NCBI GenBank assembly: GCA_002383425.1
Contig: DFYV01000079.1
Coordinates: 21,562-31,009 of the forward strand
Length of the DNA: 9,448 bases
Origin: Bacteroidales bacterium UBA4073
GTDB taxonomy: Bacteria; Bacteroidota; Bacteroidia; Bacteroidales; Tenuifilaceae
Direction: 5' to 3'
This document shows positions 1-6,079 of the stretch, one piece after another. The first letter of the stretch is position 1. Each line of letters starts with the position of its first letter. The notes beneath the pieces are model-generated. The model was not told the DNA's origin and made no database searches. It saw nothing but the letters and a program-made list of their open reading frames with translations. A program made the translations under genes and the position numbers.

Positions 1-164
1 TTCTCGCTACTATTATGACCTCGCTGCTAACTACTATCTACTCACTACCGTTGTAGAGTTTAGTATTTTTCCAACTCATTCTCGCTACTACCTACTGTAT
101 TCTCGCTACTATGTTTCTTTTTTGTATTCTGCATTGAGTCATTTCGCCTAACTGGTGTATTGCA
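1..164. repeat. intergenic region with dispersed TTCTCGCTACTA repeats
   Basis: No gene is visible upstream of metG. The stretch is low in complexity and rich in CTACTA-like words. The 12-mer TTCTCGCTACTA occurs exactly three times, at 1-12, 79-90 and 100-111, with degenerate relatives between (for example CCTCGCTGCTA near 19-29). The copies are all in the same orientation and irregularly spaced, so this is not a simple tandem array. The window begins inside the first copy, so the array may extend to the left. Confidence 0.6.
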
Positions 165-197
165 TTGATGTTCTTTGAATAAAATCAGTTAGATTTG
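165..197 (+). promoter_or_regulatory. candidate Bacteroidota promoter for metG
   Basis: TAGATTTG at 190-197 matches the TAnnTTTG -7 element exactly. A TTG at 165-167 lies 22 bases upstream, inside the accepted spacing range, and a second TTTG at 174-177 is too close. The predicted transcript would start near 204 and leave a leader of roughly 90 bases before metG. Confidence 0.4.
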
Positions 198-291
198 TAG
201 CAACAAAACTTACGCTTTTTAGTCAGCTGTTACCGAAGTTAGTTGATTTTTTATATATCAGAAAGTTTGAAATTCTTAATAGGTTGAATAG

Positions 292-2325
292 ATGAAGTCG
301 TTTAAACGTTACCTGATTACATCGGCTTTGCCCTACGCAAATGGGCCTGTACATATCGGTCACCTTGCAGGTGTTTACATTCCATCCGATATTTTTACGC
401 GTTATCTCCGAGCTAAAGGGGTTGATGTTATCTCGGTTTGTGGTTCCGATGAGCATGGAGTTCCCATTACCATTAAGGCTCGTCAGGAGAATACAACACC
501 CCAGGCAGTAGTTGACAAGTATAATGCTATAATCAAGGATTCTTTTGAAAGGTTTGGCATTGCCTTCGACATATACTCCCGAACAACATCAAAAGTGCAT
601 TACGAAACGGCTACTGAGTTTTTCCGTAAACTTTACGATAAGGGGGTATTTATTGAAAAATCCACCGAACAGTACTACGATCAGGAGGTTGGGCAATTCC
701 TTGCCGATAGGTACATCATAGGCACTTGTCCACATTGTGGTTACGATAAAGCTTATGGCGACCAGTGCGAAAAGTGTGGCACAAGTCTTAGCCCTACCGA
801 TTTAAAGGAACCACGTTCCATGCTGAGCGGCTCAAAACCCGTAATGAGGGAAACAAAACACTGGTTTTTGCCCTTAGACAGGTTTCAACCCGAACTGGAA
901 AAATGGATTCTGGAGGAACATAAGGATTGGAAGCCAAACGTTTATGGCCAGTGTAAGAGTTGGCTTGACCAAGGGCTACAACCTCGCGCGGTTAGCCGCG
1001 ATTTGGACTGGGGTGTTCCTGTTCCGGTTGAGGATGCACCCGGTAAAGTGCTTTACGTTTGGTTTGATGCTCCCATTGGCTACATTTCAGCAACTAAAGA
1101 GCTTACACCCGATTGGGAAAAATACTGGAAGGATCCGGAAACCCGCCTGATACATTTCATAGGTAAGGATAACATTGTATTCCATTGCATCATTTTCCCT
1201 GCCATGCTCAAGGCTGAGGGTAGCTATATTTTACCCGATAACGTACCTGCCAATGAGTTCCTTAACCTGGAAGGGGATAAAATTTCCACATCACGGAACT
1301 GGGCCGTTTGGCTGCACGAGTATCTCGATGAGTTTCCGGGCAAACAGGATGTACTAAGGTATGTACTCACAGCTAATATGCCCGAAACAAAGGACAACGA
1401 TTTTACCTGGAAGGATTTTCAAACCCGCAACAACAGTGAACTGGTTGCCATTCTGGGAAACTTTGTTAACCGCGCTTTGGTTCTTGTACAGAAATATTTC
1501 AATTCAGAGGTACCTCCCATAGCCGAAACTGACGAATACGATCGTGAAACTTTAGCTGAAATACCAAGGTTGAAAGCAGCCATTGAAAAAAATCTTGATG
1601 AGTTCCATTTTCGTGAGGCCCTGAAGGAGGCAATGAATTTAGCCCGACTTGGGAACAAATACCTTGCCGATACAGAACCATGGAAGGTGTTTAAAACAAA
1701 CCCTCAAAAGGTTGCTACCATTTTGAATATTTCGTTGCAGATTACTGCAAACCTGGGCATACTCCTGGAACCATTCCTCCCTTTCACAGCCCAGAAAATT
1801 AGATTGATGATAAATTTTGAGGGTAAGAATTGGGACCTCGCCGGGGGGTATAGTATTTTATTGCCGGGTCATCAGCTTAACGAACCCTCACTACTGTTCG
1901 AAAAAATTGAGGATGAAATTATTGAGCGACAGCTCGAAAAACTTCGCAGGGCAAAAGATGCCAACGAGAAGGCAAGCGCAAAGGTTGCACCACTTAAATC
2001 ATCCATCTCCTACGATGAATTTTCCAAAATGGATATTAGGGTTGCAAAGGTGTTAGAGGCCGAGAGAGTACCCAAAACCCAAAAGCTGTTGAAGCTAAAA
2101 ATTGATACCGGAGTTGATACCCGTACCATTGTTTCGGGTATTGCGGAGTACTTCACCCCTGAGCAAATGGTTGGCAAGCAAATTCTTGTACTGGCTAACC
2201 TCGAGCCCAGAACAATCAGGGGTATTGAGTCGTATGGTATGATCCTCATGGCCGAGGATGCCGATGGCAAGCTCCAACTGGTAATCCCAGCTGACTCTGT
2301 TTCAAATGGCTCAACTGTTAAGTAA
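292..2325 (+). CDS. metG: methionyl-tRNA synthetase with C-terminal tRNA-binding domain
   Basis: This cytoplasmic enzyme (EC 6.1.1.10) activates methionine with ATP and loads it onto initiator and elongator tRNA-Met. The 677-residue product has the class I Rossmann signature HIGH at residues 21-24. A zinc knuckle with two CxxC pairs follows (C146/C149 and C159/C162). KISTS at 330-334 is the usual variant of the KMSKS loop. A helical anticodon-binding domain lies at about 390-555. A linker then leads to an OB-fold tRNA-binding domain (EMAPII/Trbp111 type) at about 575-677, which promotes dimerisation in this family. Length and domain order are normal for the long zinc-containing MetG form. The ATG at 292 leaves a short normal N-terminus before the first beta strand. 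It is preceded by AGG and an A/T-rich leader, with no strong ribosome-binding site. It appears to be transcribed alone, with repeat-filled gaps on both sides. Confidence 0.98.
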   Translation: MKSFKRYLITSALPYANGPVHIGHLAGVYIPSDIFTRYLRAKGVDVISVCGSDEHGVPITIKARQENTTPQAVVDKYNAIIKDSFERFGIAFDIYSRTTSKVHYETATEFFRKLYDKGVFIEKSTEQYYDQEVGQFLADRYIIGTCPHCGYDKAYGDQCEKCGTSLSPTDLKEPRSMLSGSKPVMRETKHWFLPLDRFQPELEKWILEEHKDWKPNVYGQCKSWLDQGLQPRAVSRDLDWGVPVPVEDAPGKVLYVWFDAPIGYISATKELTPDWEKYWKDPETRLIHFIGKDNIVFHCIIFPAMLKAEGSYILPDNVPANEFLNLEGDKISTSRNWAVWLHEYLDEFPGKQDVLRYVLTANMPETKDNDFTWKDFQTRNNSELVAILGNFVNRALVLVQKYFNSEVPPIAETDEYDRETLAEIPRLKAAIEKNLDEFHFREALKEAMNLARLGNKYLADTEPWKVFKTNPQKVATILNISLQITANLGILLEPFLPFTAQKIRLMINFEGKNWDLAGGYSILLPGHQLNEPSLLFEKIEDEIIERQLEKLRRAKDANEKASAKVAPLKSSISYDEFSKMDIRVAKVLEAERVPKTQKLLKLKIDTGVDTRTIVSGIAEYFTPEQMVGKQILVLANLEPRTIRGIESYGMILMAEDADGKLQLVIPADSVSNGSTVK

Positions 2326-2338
2326 CCCCCCTTGATGG

Positions 2339-2362
2339 TTGTTCGTTGCTAGTTGTTCGTTG
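2339..2362. repeat. duplicated TTGTTCGTTG decamer after metG
   Basis: The decamer TTGTTCGTTG occurs at 2339-2348 and again at 2353-2362, separated by four bases. It is followed by loosely related GTTGAT words up to about 2401. It belongs to the low-complexity filler between metG and the next gene. No hairpin terminator is evident after metG. Confidence 0.6.
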
Positions 2363-2420
2363 TTCGGAAAAGTAGCTAATGGTTGATTGTTGATAGTTGA
2401 TATCTTTTGAATTTCAAATT

Positions 2421-2462
2421 ACGAATTACGAATTACGAATTATGAATTACGAATTACGAATT
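2421..2462. repeat. heptamer tandem array, unit ACGAATT x6
   Basis: Six consecutive 7-base units of ACGAATT are seen. The fourth (2442-2448) reads ATGAATT and the other five are exact. A partial AATT precedes the array at 2417-2420. The array is intergenic, and its period of seven makes unit-number variation by replication slippage likely. Confidence 0.9.
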
Positions 2463-2485
2463 TCTCTTTTTTACTTTTTACTTTT

Positions 2486-2527
2486 AACTTTGAACCTTGA
2501 ACCTTGAACCTTGAACCTTGAACTTTG
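2486..2527. repeat. heptamer tandem array, unit AACCTTG x6
   Basis: Six consecutive 7-base units are seen. The four central ones are exact AACCTTG and the two outer ones are AACTTTG. Related ACTTTTA-like words continue on both sides (2471-2485 and 2528-2542). This second heptamer array lies only 23 bases after the first, has a different unit, and ends about 23 bases before the promoter of the next gene. Confidence 0.9.
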
Positions 2528-2549
2528 AACTTTTAACTTTTCACTTGAT

Positions 2550-2581
2550 TTTGAATTAACCCAAATAATTTTATACATTTG
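2550..2581 (+). promoter_or_regulatory. Bacteroidota promoter for the HU-CCDC81/SPOR gene
   Basis: TTTG at 2550-2553 and TACATTTG at 2574-2581 are separated by 20 bases, which is an excellent fit to the TTTG / TAnnTTTG promoter of this phylum. Transcription would start near 2588, about 20 bases before the TTG start codon at 2610. This supports that unusual start. Confidence 0.75.
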
Positions 2582-2609
2582 TTAGTTAAACTCCAAATAC
2601 CCTACAGCA

Positions 2610-3710
2610 TTGGAATTGAATGCTATAGTGCAAAAAATTTTGCAAACCAACGATTTTGTAAGCCTTCCGGGGCTTGGCAGTATTGTAAGGAAGTATGAAT
2701 CGGCTCGGCTGGCCGATGATGGTAAAACGCTTTTACCACCCGTAGAGTACTTCGTGTTTGATTCCAATCGCTTGTTTAACGACGAGGCTATTGAAAATCA
2801 CCTAACACTTAGTAGCGGTATTACCAAAAGTGAGGCTTCAAAAAGGGTTGATGAGTTTTGCCAATTCATTCGCAATAGTCTTGACCAAAACGAATCGGTT
2901 AATTTTCCCGGAATCGGTTCCCTTCGCTTAGGGGTTGATGGCAAAGTCGAATTAGTTGCCGATGAAACTTTTGCTGCAACCACCTATCTGCCACCTATCG
3001 ATATCGCTATAAGTTCTATTCAAGACACAAAGAATGATGTAGCTGAAAGTCCTGCCCCTGTATCTGCAAAAAAGGATATTGAGGGTAAACCTTCAGCTAT
3101 TCTCACTGCCGATTCCCCGAGTTCAGTGCAAACCGCAAAGCCACGTGTAGCTTCAAGGACAGTAGTTATTAGCTTGCTATCAGCTGTATTAGTTGCTGCT
3201 ATAGTATCTACTTTTATTTTAGTGCCTAACCTGAGGTTTTGGGAGATAAAACCCACTGAAAAAATAGTTCAGGCTGATGTGGTTACTCAAGGTAAAGAAA
3301 CCCATGAAGATAGCGGTCAGGAATTTTCACAGCAATCCCATTCCGATTCGGTTGTAATTGAAAGTCAAAGCACAGTTAACCATGGTACAACTCCTGCAAC
3401 GGGGGTTTTAAAACAAACCGAAAGCACTATTGTACCAATTGACAAGAAAAGTGCTCTTTTATATCAGGAGAAGGCAGTAGAGGAAAGTAAAACATACTAC
3501 ATAGTAATTGGGAGTTTTGCCAGCCAAGCAAACGCCCAAAAATTGGTTGAAGAGATTTCGCAGCAGGGGTATAAGCCATTCGTTTTGCCAGGGAATAATG
3601 TTTACCGGGTTGTCATATACCAATTTACCAATCGCGACAGGGCATTAAGGGAATTAGAGCGTGTACGTGGCTTAAATTTGACATCCAGCGCATGGCTTTT
3701 AGCCCTTTAA
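2610..3710 (+). CDS. HU-CCDC81 / SPOR domain inner-membrane protein
   Basis: The product has 366 residues. Residues 1-118 look like the tandem HU-CCDC81 bacterial domains: each half carries a short helix followed by a 'PGxGS' turn (PGLGS at 20-24, PGIGS at 100-104). HU-fold domains of this clade are related to DNA-binding HU/IHF proteins. A Ser/Pro-rich linker (about 140-180) leads to one membrane helix at about 185-207. A charged Gln/Ser-rich spacer follows, then a SPOR domain at about 295-364 (starts KTYYIVIGSFAS). SPOR domains bind septal peptidoglycan with stripped stem peptides. The expected topology is HU part in the cytoplasm and SPOR part in the periplasm. A link between the nucleoid and the division site is plausible but is inference. 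The start is TTG: there is no in-frame ATG between the upstream stop at 2583 and this codon, and the N-terminus fits the domain. A second TTG at 2616 is possible. Confidence 0.88.
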   Translation: MELNAIVQKILQTNDFVSLPGLGSIVRKYESARLADDGKTLLPPVEYFVFDSNRLFNDEAIENHLTLSSGITKSEASKRVDEFCQFIRNSLDQNESVNFPGIGSLRLGVDGKVELVADETFAATTYLPPIDIAISSIQDTKNDVAESPAPVSAKKDIEGKPSAILTADSPSSVQTAKPRVASRTVVISLLSAVLVAAIVSTFILVPNLRFWEIKPTEKIVQADVVTQGKETHEDSGQEFSQQSHSDSVVIESQSTVNHGTTPATGVLKQTESTIVPIDKKSALLYQEKAVEESKTYYIVIGSFASQANAQKLVEEISQQGYKPFVLPGNNVYRVVIYQFTNRDRALRELERVRGLNLTSSAWLLAL

Positions 3711-3753
3711 TGTACTTATTTTATTTGTGATAAAGATGAGTTCAGTCTAAAAA

Positions 3754-3780
3754 GTTCATAAAGTTCATAAAGTTCATAAA
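3754..3780. repeat. 9-mer tandem repeat GTTCATAAA x3
   Basis: Three exact, consecutive copies of GTTCATAAA follow directly on the left-end 18-mer of the inverted-repeat element. A partial fourth copy (GTTATA) comes after them. Confidence 0.85.
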
Positions 3781-3788
3781 GTTATATT

Positions 3789-3817
3789 TTTGAATGCCAG
3801 TACTTATAATAAATTTG
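3789..3817 (+). promoter_or_regulatory. candidate promoter inside the element, facing folB
   Basis: TTTG at 3789-3792 and TAAATTTG at 3810-3817 are 17 bases apart, matching both promoter elements at the short end of the spacing range. Transcription would begin near 3824, giving a leader of about 175 bases through the right half of the inverted-repeat element before folB. The region is very A/T rich, so a chance match is possible. I saw no better promoter closer to folB. Confidence 0.35.
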
Positions 3818-3999
3818 TGTTTTTAGTTAAAATACCTATTATCAATATTTTACACTTTTAACTTTATAAACTTTACAATGGCGAAGCCCTCATGAACGCC
3901 TTTAAAAATTAAATAACATGTGAATAAACTTTATACTTTTTATACCGGACTCAATGATTTTTTGGGTTTTATGGTTTATTCTAAAATCCCTTATTAAAA

Positions 4000-4356
4000 A
4001 TGGCAATTATAGAGATTGAGAACATGGAATTTTACGCCTACCACGGCTGTTACAGAGAGGAACAGGTAGTGGGAAATCAGTTTCAGGTAAGCATTTTGCT
4101 TGAAGCCGACACCGAAGTTGCTCAAAATTCCGATAACCTTAACGATACTGTGAACTACCAGGTTGTTTACAATCTAATTAAAGCTGAGATGCAACAAAAA
4201 TCAAAGTTACTCGAACATGTTGCTGAAAGAATAGTATCGGCTATTCATGAGAATTTCAAGGAGGTTAAAAGGATTTGGGTTAAGGTATCAAAACTTAATC
4301 CACCTTTGGGGGGCAAGATTGAGAAGGTAAGTGTATCGGTTGAACGCACGTTTTGA
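4000..4356 (+). CDS. folB: dihydroneopterin aldolase
   Basis: This cytoplasmic enzyme (EC 4.1.2.25) splits 7,8-dihydroneopterin to 6-hydroxymethyl-7,8-dihydropterin and glycolaldehyde in folate synthesis. The 118-residue product has the normal length for the family and the T-fold pattern. 'FYAYHGCYREE' (11-21) carries the glutamate corresponding to Glu22 of the Staphylococcus aureus enzyme. Y53 in 'TVNYQ' matches its Tyr54. 'LLEHVAERI' (70-78) supplies E72, the pterin-anchoring glutamate. K98 in 'VKVSKLNPP' is the catalytic lysine. All expected key residues are therefore present. The ATG at 4000 is the only sensible start. The gene seems to be a single-gene unit, 44 bases beyond the right end of the inverted-repeat element. 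No other folate gene is in the window. Confidence 0.95.
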   Translation: MAIIEIENMEFYAYHGCYREEQVVGNQFQVSILLEADTEVAQNSDNLNDTVNYQVVYNLIKAEMQQKSKLLEHVAERIVSAIHENFKEVKRIWVKVSKLNPPLGGKIEKVSVSVERTF

Positions 4357-4370
4357 ATGGCATTTAAAAG

Positions 4371-4400
4371 TTTGTGGAATTCATTTTTTTTGTATCTTTG
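4371..4400 (+). promoter_or_regulatory. strong promoter of tRNA-Cys
   Basis: TTTG at 4371-4374, an 18-base gap, and TATCTTTG at 4393-4400 match the Bacteroidota promoter almost perfectly. The tRNA begins 11 bases after the -7 element, so transcription would start only a few bases upstream of the mature 5' end. This is typical for single tRNA genes. Confidence 0.8.
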
Positions 4401-4411
4401 CAGCGATAAAT

Positions 4412-4482
4412 GGTACCGTGGCCGAGAGGTTAGGCATTGGTCTGCAAAACCACGTACAGCGGTTCGAATCCGCTCGGTACCT
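4412..4482 (+). tRNA. tRNA-Cys (anticodon GCA)
   Basis: A complete cloverleaf can be drawn. The acceptor stem GGTACCG (4412-4418) pairs with CGGTACC (4475-4481). The D stem is GCC/GGC. The anticodon GCA lies at 4444-4446 in the loop CTGCAAA. The T stem AGCGG (4458-4462) pairs with CCGCT (4470-4474) around the loop TTCGAAT. The discriminator base is T at 4482 (U73), an identity element of cysteine tRNA. CCA is not encoded and must be added after transcription. The outermost pair of the anticodon stem is a T-C mismatch (4437/4453), and the other four pairs are intact. It decodes UGC and UGU. Confidence 0.96.
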
Positions 4483-4489
4483 CTAAGAA

Positions 4490-4521
4490 AGCCCCGCTGA
4501 TGCAGGGCTATTTTATTTTTT
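4490..4521 (+). terminator. intrinsic terminator of tRNA-Cys
   Basis: AGCCC (4490-4494) pairs with GGGCT (4505-4509). An inner GC/GC pairing closes a TGAT loop across one mismatch. The stem is followed by ATTTTATTTTTT (4510-4521). The T-tract lies on top of the last codons of the convergent gene cysH, whose stop complement is at 4513-4515, so one sequence serves as terminator for one strand and coding end for the other. In the opposite direction the hairpin has only a poor T-tail. Confidence 0.75.
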
Positions 4522-5220
4522 ACGGTTATGCAAACCGCACTCTCTGGTTTCAGGGTGCTCCCACCACCATCGTCCAGCTCTAATATCTTCGCCGGGCTCA
4601 ATGGCTCTGGTGCATGGCTGGCATCCAATGCTTGGAAAACCCTTATCGTGTAAGGGATTATATGGTACTCCGTGAGCTTTTATGTAATTCCAAACATCTT
4701 GTTCGCTCCAATTTATGAGCGGGTTTAACTTTATTAAACCGTTGGATTCGTCCCATTCAACCAGCTGGTTGTTGGTGCGGGTAGCCGACTGGTCGCGTCG
4801 AAGGCCGCAAATCCACACATCCAAACCATGAAACGCTCTTTTAAGCGGTTCAACCTTCCTAATTCTACAACATTCCTTCCGGTTTTCGACGCTTTGGTAG
4901 AAAAGGTTAATCCCCTTTTCGTTTACCATTCGTTCAACATCGGCAGGGGATGGGAAAAAAACTTCAATGTTCTTTTTATACCTAAGTGAGGTACGCTCAA
5001 TCAGCTCGTAGGTTTCGTAGAATAATCTCCCGGTATCGAGGGTAAAAATTCGGATTTCAGGGTCTATTTTCATAACCATATCGGTTAGTACTTGATCCTC
5101 GGCACCCATACTTGAACTTAATGCAATTTTCCCTTTGTATTCCTTTAGAAACCACTGGAGTACACCTAATGCATCCTGTCCTTCAAACTGCCTGTTTAAC
5201 GATTCAGCTCTCTCTTTCAT
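4513..5220 (-). CDS. cysH: phosphoadenylyl-/adenylyl-sulfate reductase, [4Fe-4S] APS type
   Basis: The enzyme reduces activated sulfate to sulfite with thioredoxin in assimilatory sulfate reduction, on the way to cysteine. It is a PAPS-reductase fold protein of 235 residues from the ATG at 5220. The motifs are SSSMGAEDQ (pyrophosphate-binding loop), FTLDTGRLF, and the arginine-rich GLRRDQSATR. The iron-sulfur cysteines are present: the CC pair in 'KECCRIRK' and CxxC in 'IGCQPC'. The C-terminal ECGLH motif holds the catalytic cysteine. Having all four cluster cysteines points to an APS-using enzyme (EC 1.8.4.10) rather than the cluster-free PAPS type. An in-frame TTG at 5241 would add seven residues, but the ATG gives the N-terminus usual for the family. 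The gene converges on tRNA-Cys and is divergent from the secreted-protein gene at 5343. No other sulfate-assimilation gene is in the window. Confidence 0.93.
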   Translation of the reverse strand: MKERAESLNRQFEGQDALGVLQWFLKEYKGKIALSSSMGAEDQVLTDMVMKIDPEIRIFTLDTGRLFYETYELIERTSLRYKKNIEVFFPSPADVERMVNEKGINLFYQSVENRKECCRIRKVEPLKRAFHGLDVWICGLRRDQSATRTNNQLVEWDESNGLIKLNPLINWSEQDVWNYIKAHGVPYNPLHDKGFPSIGCQPCTRAIEPGEDIRAGRWWWEHPETRECGLHNRKK

Positions 5221-5297
5221 GATGTTATATTTGTCATTCAATTAGAAACTTTTATGAAATATAAACTCAAATTAATGTAAAAAAGTTGACTTTTATG

Positions 5298-5305
5298 TAA
5301 TTTTG
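5298..5305 (+). promoter_or_regulatory. candidate -7 element for the T9SS-sorted protein
   Basis: TAATTTTG matches TAnnTTTG exactly and lies 37 bases before the ATG at 5343, a good distance for a short leader. No convincing TTTG is found at the proper distance upstream (TTG at 5286-5288 is too close), so only half of the promoter is supported. Confidence 0.35.
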
Positions 5306-5342
5306 GTTTAACTTGCTTTTATGAAAATTAAAAAAATATCAA

Positions 5343-5843
5343 ATGAAGAAATTATACACGGTAATTCTATTGCTGTTCACGCTCACGGCATGGTCGCAAG
5401 ATATACCTATGCAGGTAGTTGCCGCTGGAGGTGGATACTTTGAAAGCACAGCTGCAGGGATGTCTATCAGCTGGACTATGGGAGAGGTGGCTTACACAAC
5501 TCTCAAAACCTCTACCTACATTTTAACACAAGGGTTCCAGCAAGGGAATTTGTTTAGTACATCGGTTGAAAAGCCGACTTCAGCTGTTAATGATATAGCC
5601 ATTTACCCCAATCCTGCCAAGGATTATGTGAAAATCAGAATTGATGTTCAAAATGTATCAGGCAAAGCCCTTTTTGAACTGTACGATATCACTGGACGAA
5701 AGGTTATATCAGAACAAATGGTTATTGAACAATCAGAGCCTGTCGATTTAGACCTATCTGAGCTGCGTTCGGGCATTTACTTGCTTAAAATTGTGATGGA
5801 GCAGGAAAAGTTTAACCGTATAGTAAAACTGGTTAAAGAGTAG
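5343..5843 (+). CDS. small secreted protein with T9SS type A sorting domain
   Basis: The product has 166 residues. A signal peptide covers residues 1-18: Lys-Lys, a Leu/Ile/Phe-rich core, and likely cleavage after AWS before QD. A short glycine-rich beta module at about 25-68 (AAGGGYF...ISWTMGEV...LTQGFQQ) is followed by a linker. Residues 84-165 are a typical Por-secretion/T9SS C-terminal sorting domain: IYPNPAKDYV, then FELYDITGRKV, then LDLSELRSGIYLLKI, ending in KLVKE. By family knowledge such proteins cross the inner membrane by Sec, leave through the T9SS outer-membrane pore, and are released or anchored to the surface. The N-terminal module resembles a conserved segment of many short Bacteroidota secreted proteins of unknown role, and I see no enzyme domain. 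The gene lies 24 bases before the antitoxin gene, so the two could share a transcript. Confidence 0.85.
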   Translation: MKKLYTVILLLFTLTAWSQDIPMQVVAAGGGYFESTAAGMSISWTMGEVAYTTLKTSTYILTQGFQQGNLFSTSVEKPTSAVNDIAIYPNPAKDYVKIRIDVQNVSGKALFELYDITGRKVISEQMVIEQSEPVDLDLSELRSGIYLLKIVMEQEKFNRIVKLVKE

Positions 5844-5867
5844 TTAGCAGTTAAATGGAGAAATATT

Positions 5868-6077
5868 ATGGAATCAGCGGATCAATTAGCAAAGAAAGCC
5901 ATGGAACTTAAGCCAATAGAACGAATCCGGCTAGTTGAGGCCATTTTATACAGCCTCGATAAGCCAGATCCAGATATCGAAAAGAGTTGGATCGCCGAGG
6001 CTGAAGCACGATATGAGGCATATAAACGGGGGGAACTTACCGCAATTGATTGGGATGAAATCAGAAAAAGGTATTAG
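5868..6077 (+). CDS. antitoxin of a RelE/ParE-type module (addiction module protein family)
   Basis: The 69-residue product looks like the 'putative addiction module component' family (Unstab_antitox). It has an N-terminal helical part, then KPIERIRLVEAILYSL, the DKPDPDIEKSWIAEAEAR segment, and a charged tail with the KRGELTAIDWDEI motif that in this family wraps the partner toxin. It should neutralise a RelE/ParE-like toxin by direct binding and may repress its own promoter. GGAG at 5857-5860 is seven bases before the ATG, a rarer strong ribosome-binding site for this phylum, which fits a mobile module. The reading frame is complete. The downstream toxin gene is broken, so the antitoxin is probably an orphan here unless it protects against a relative elsewhere. 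Confidence 0.85.
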   Translation: MESADQLAKKAMELKPIERIRLVEAILYSLDKPDPDIEKSWIAEAEARYEAYKRGELTAIDWDEIRKRY

Positions 6078-6079
6078 CG

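Larger units (their letters stand above)
3737..3953. repeat. MITE-like element with terminal inverted repeats
   Basis: An 18-mer at 3737-3754 (TGAGTTCAGTCTAAAAAG) is matched on the minus strand at 3936-3953 (TGAGTCCGGTATAAAAAG), with 15 of 18 positions identical. The similarity continues inward: after AAAAAG the left end reads TTCATAAAGTT and the right end reads TATAAAGTTT. Further inside, AACTTTATAAACTT near 3861-3874 is a one-mismatch inverse of the AAGTTCATAAAGTT unit on the left. The whole is about 217 bp, A/T rich and non-coding, and fills most of the gap between the SPOR gene and folB. No transposase is present and no clear target-site duplication is visible. Three further copies of the 18-mer lie at the right end of the window. 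Confidence 0.55.

Noticed and set aside
2010..2277. Minus-strand open frames inside metG, the SPOR gene and the repeat protein
   Set aside because: They lie fully inside strongly recognised genes on the other strand or frame and show no motif of their own.
1..2600. CRISPR array
   Set aside because: The repeats before and after metG are 7 to 12 bases, directly tandem or irregular, with no spacers of uniform length and no cas genes.
3841..3999. Riboswitch in the folB leader
   Set aside because: No conserved aptamer core was recognised (for example THF-type). The inverted pairing is better explained by the paired element ends.
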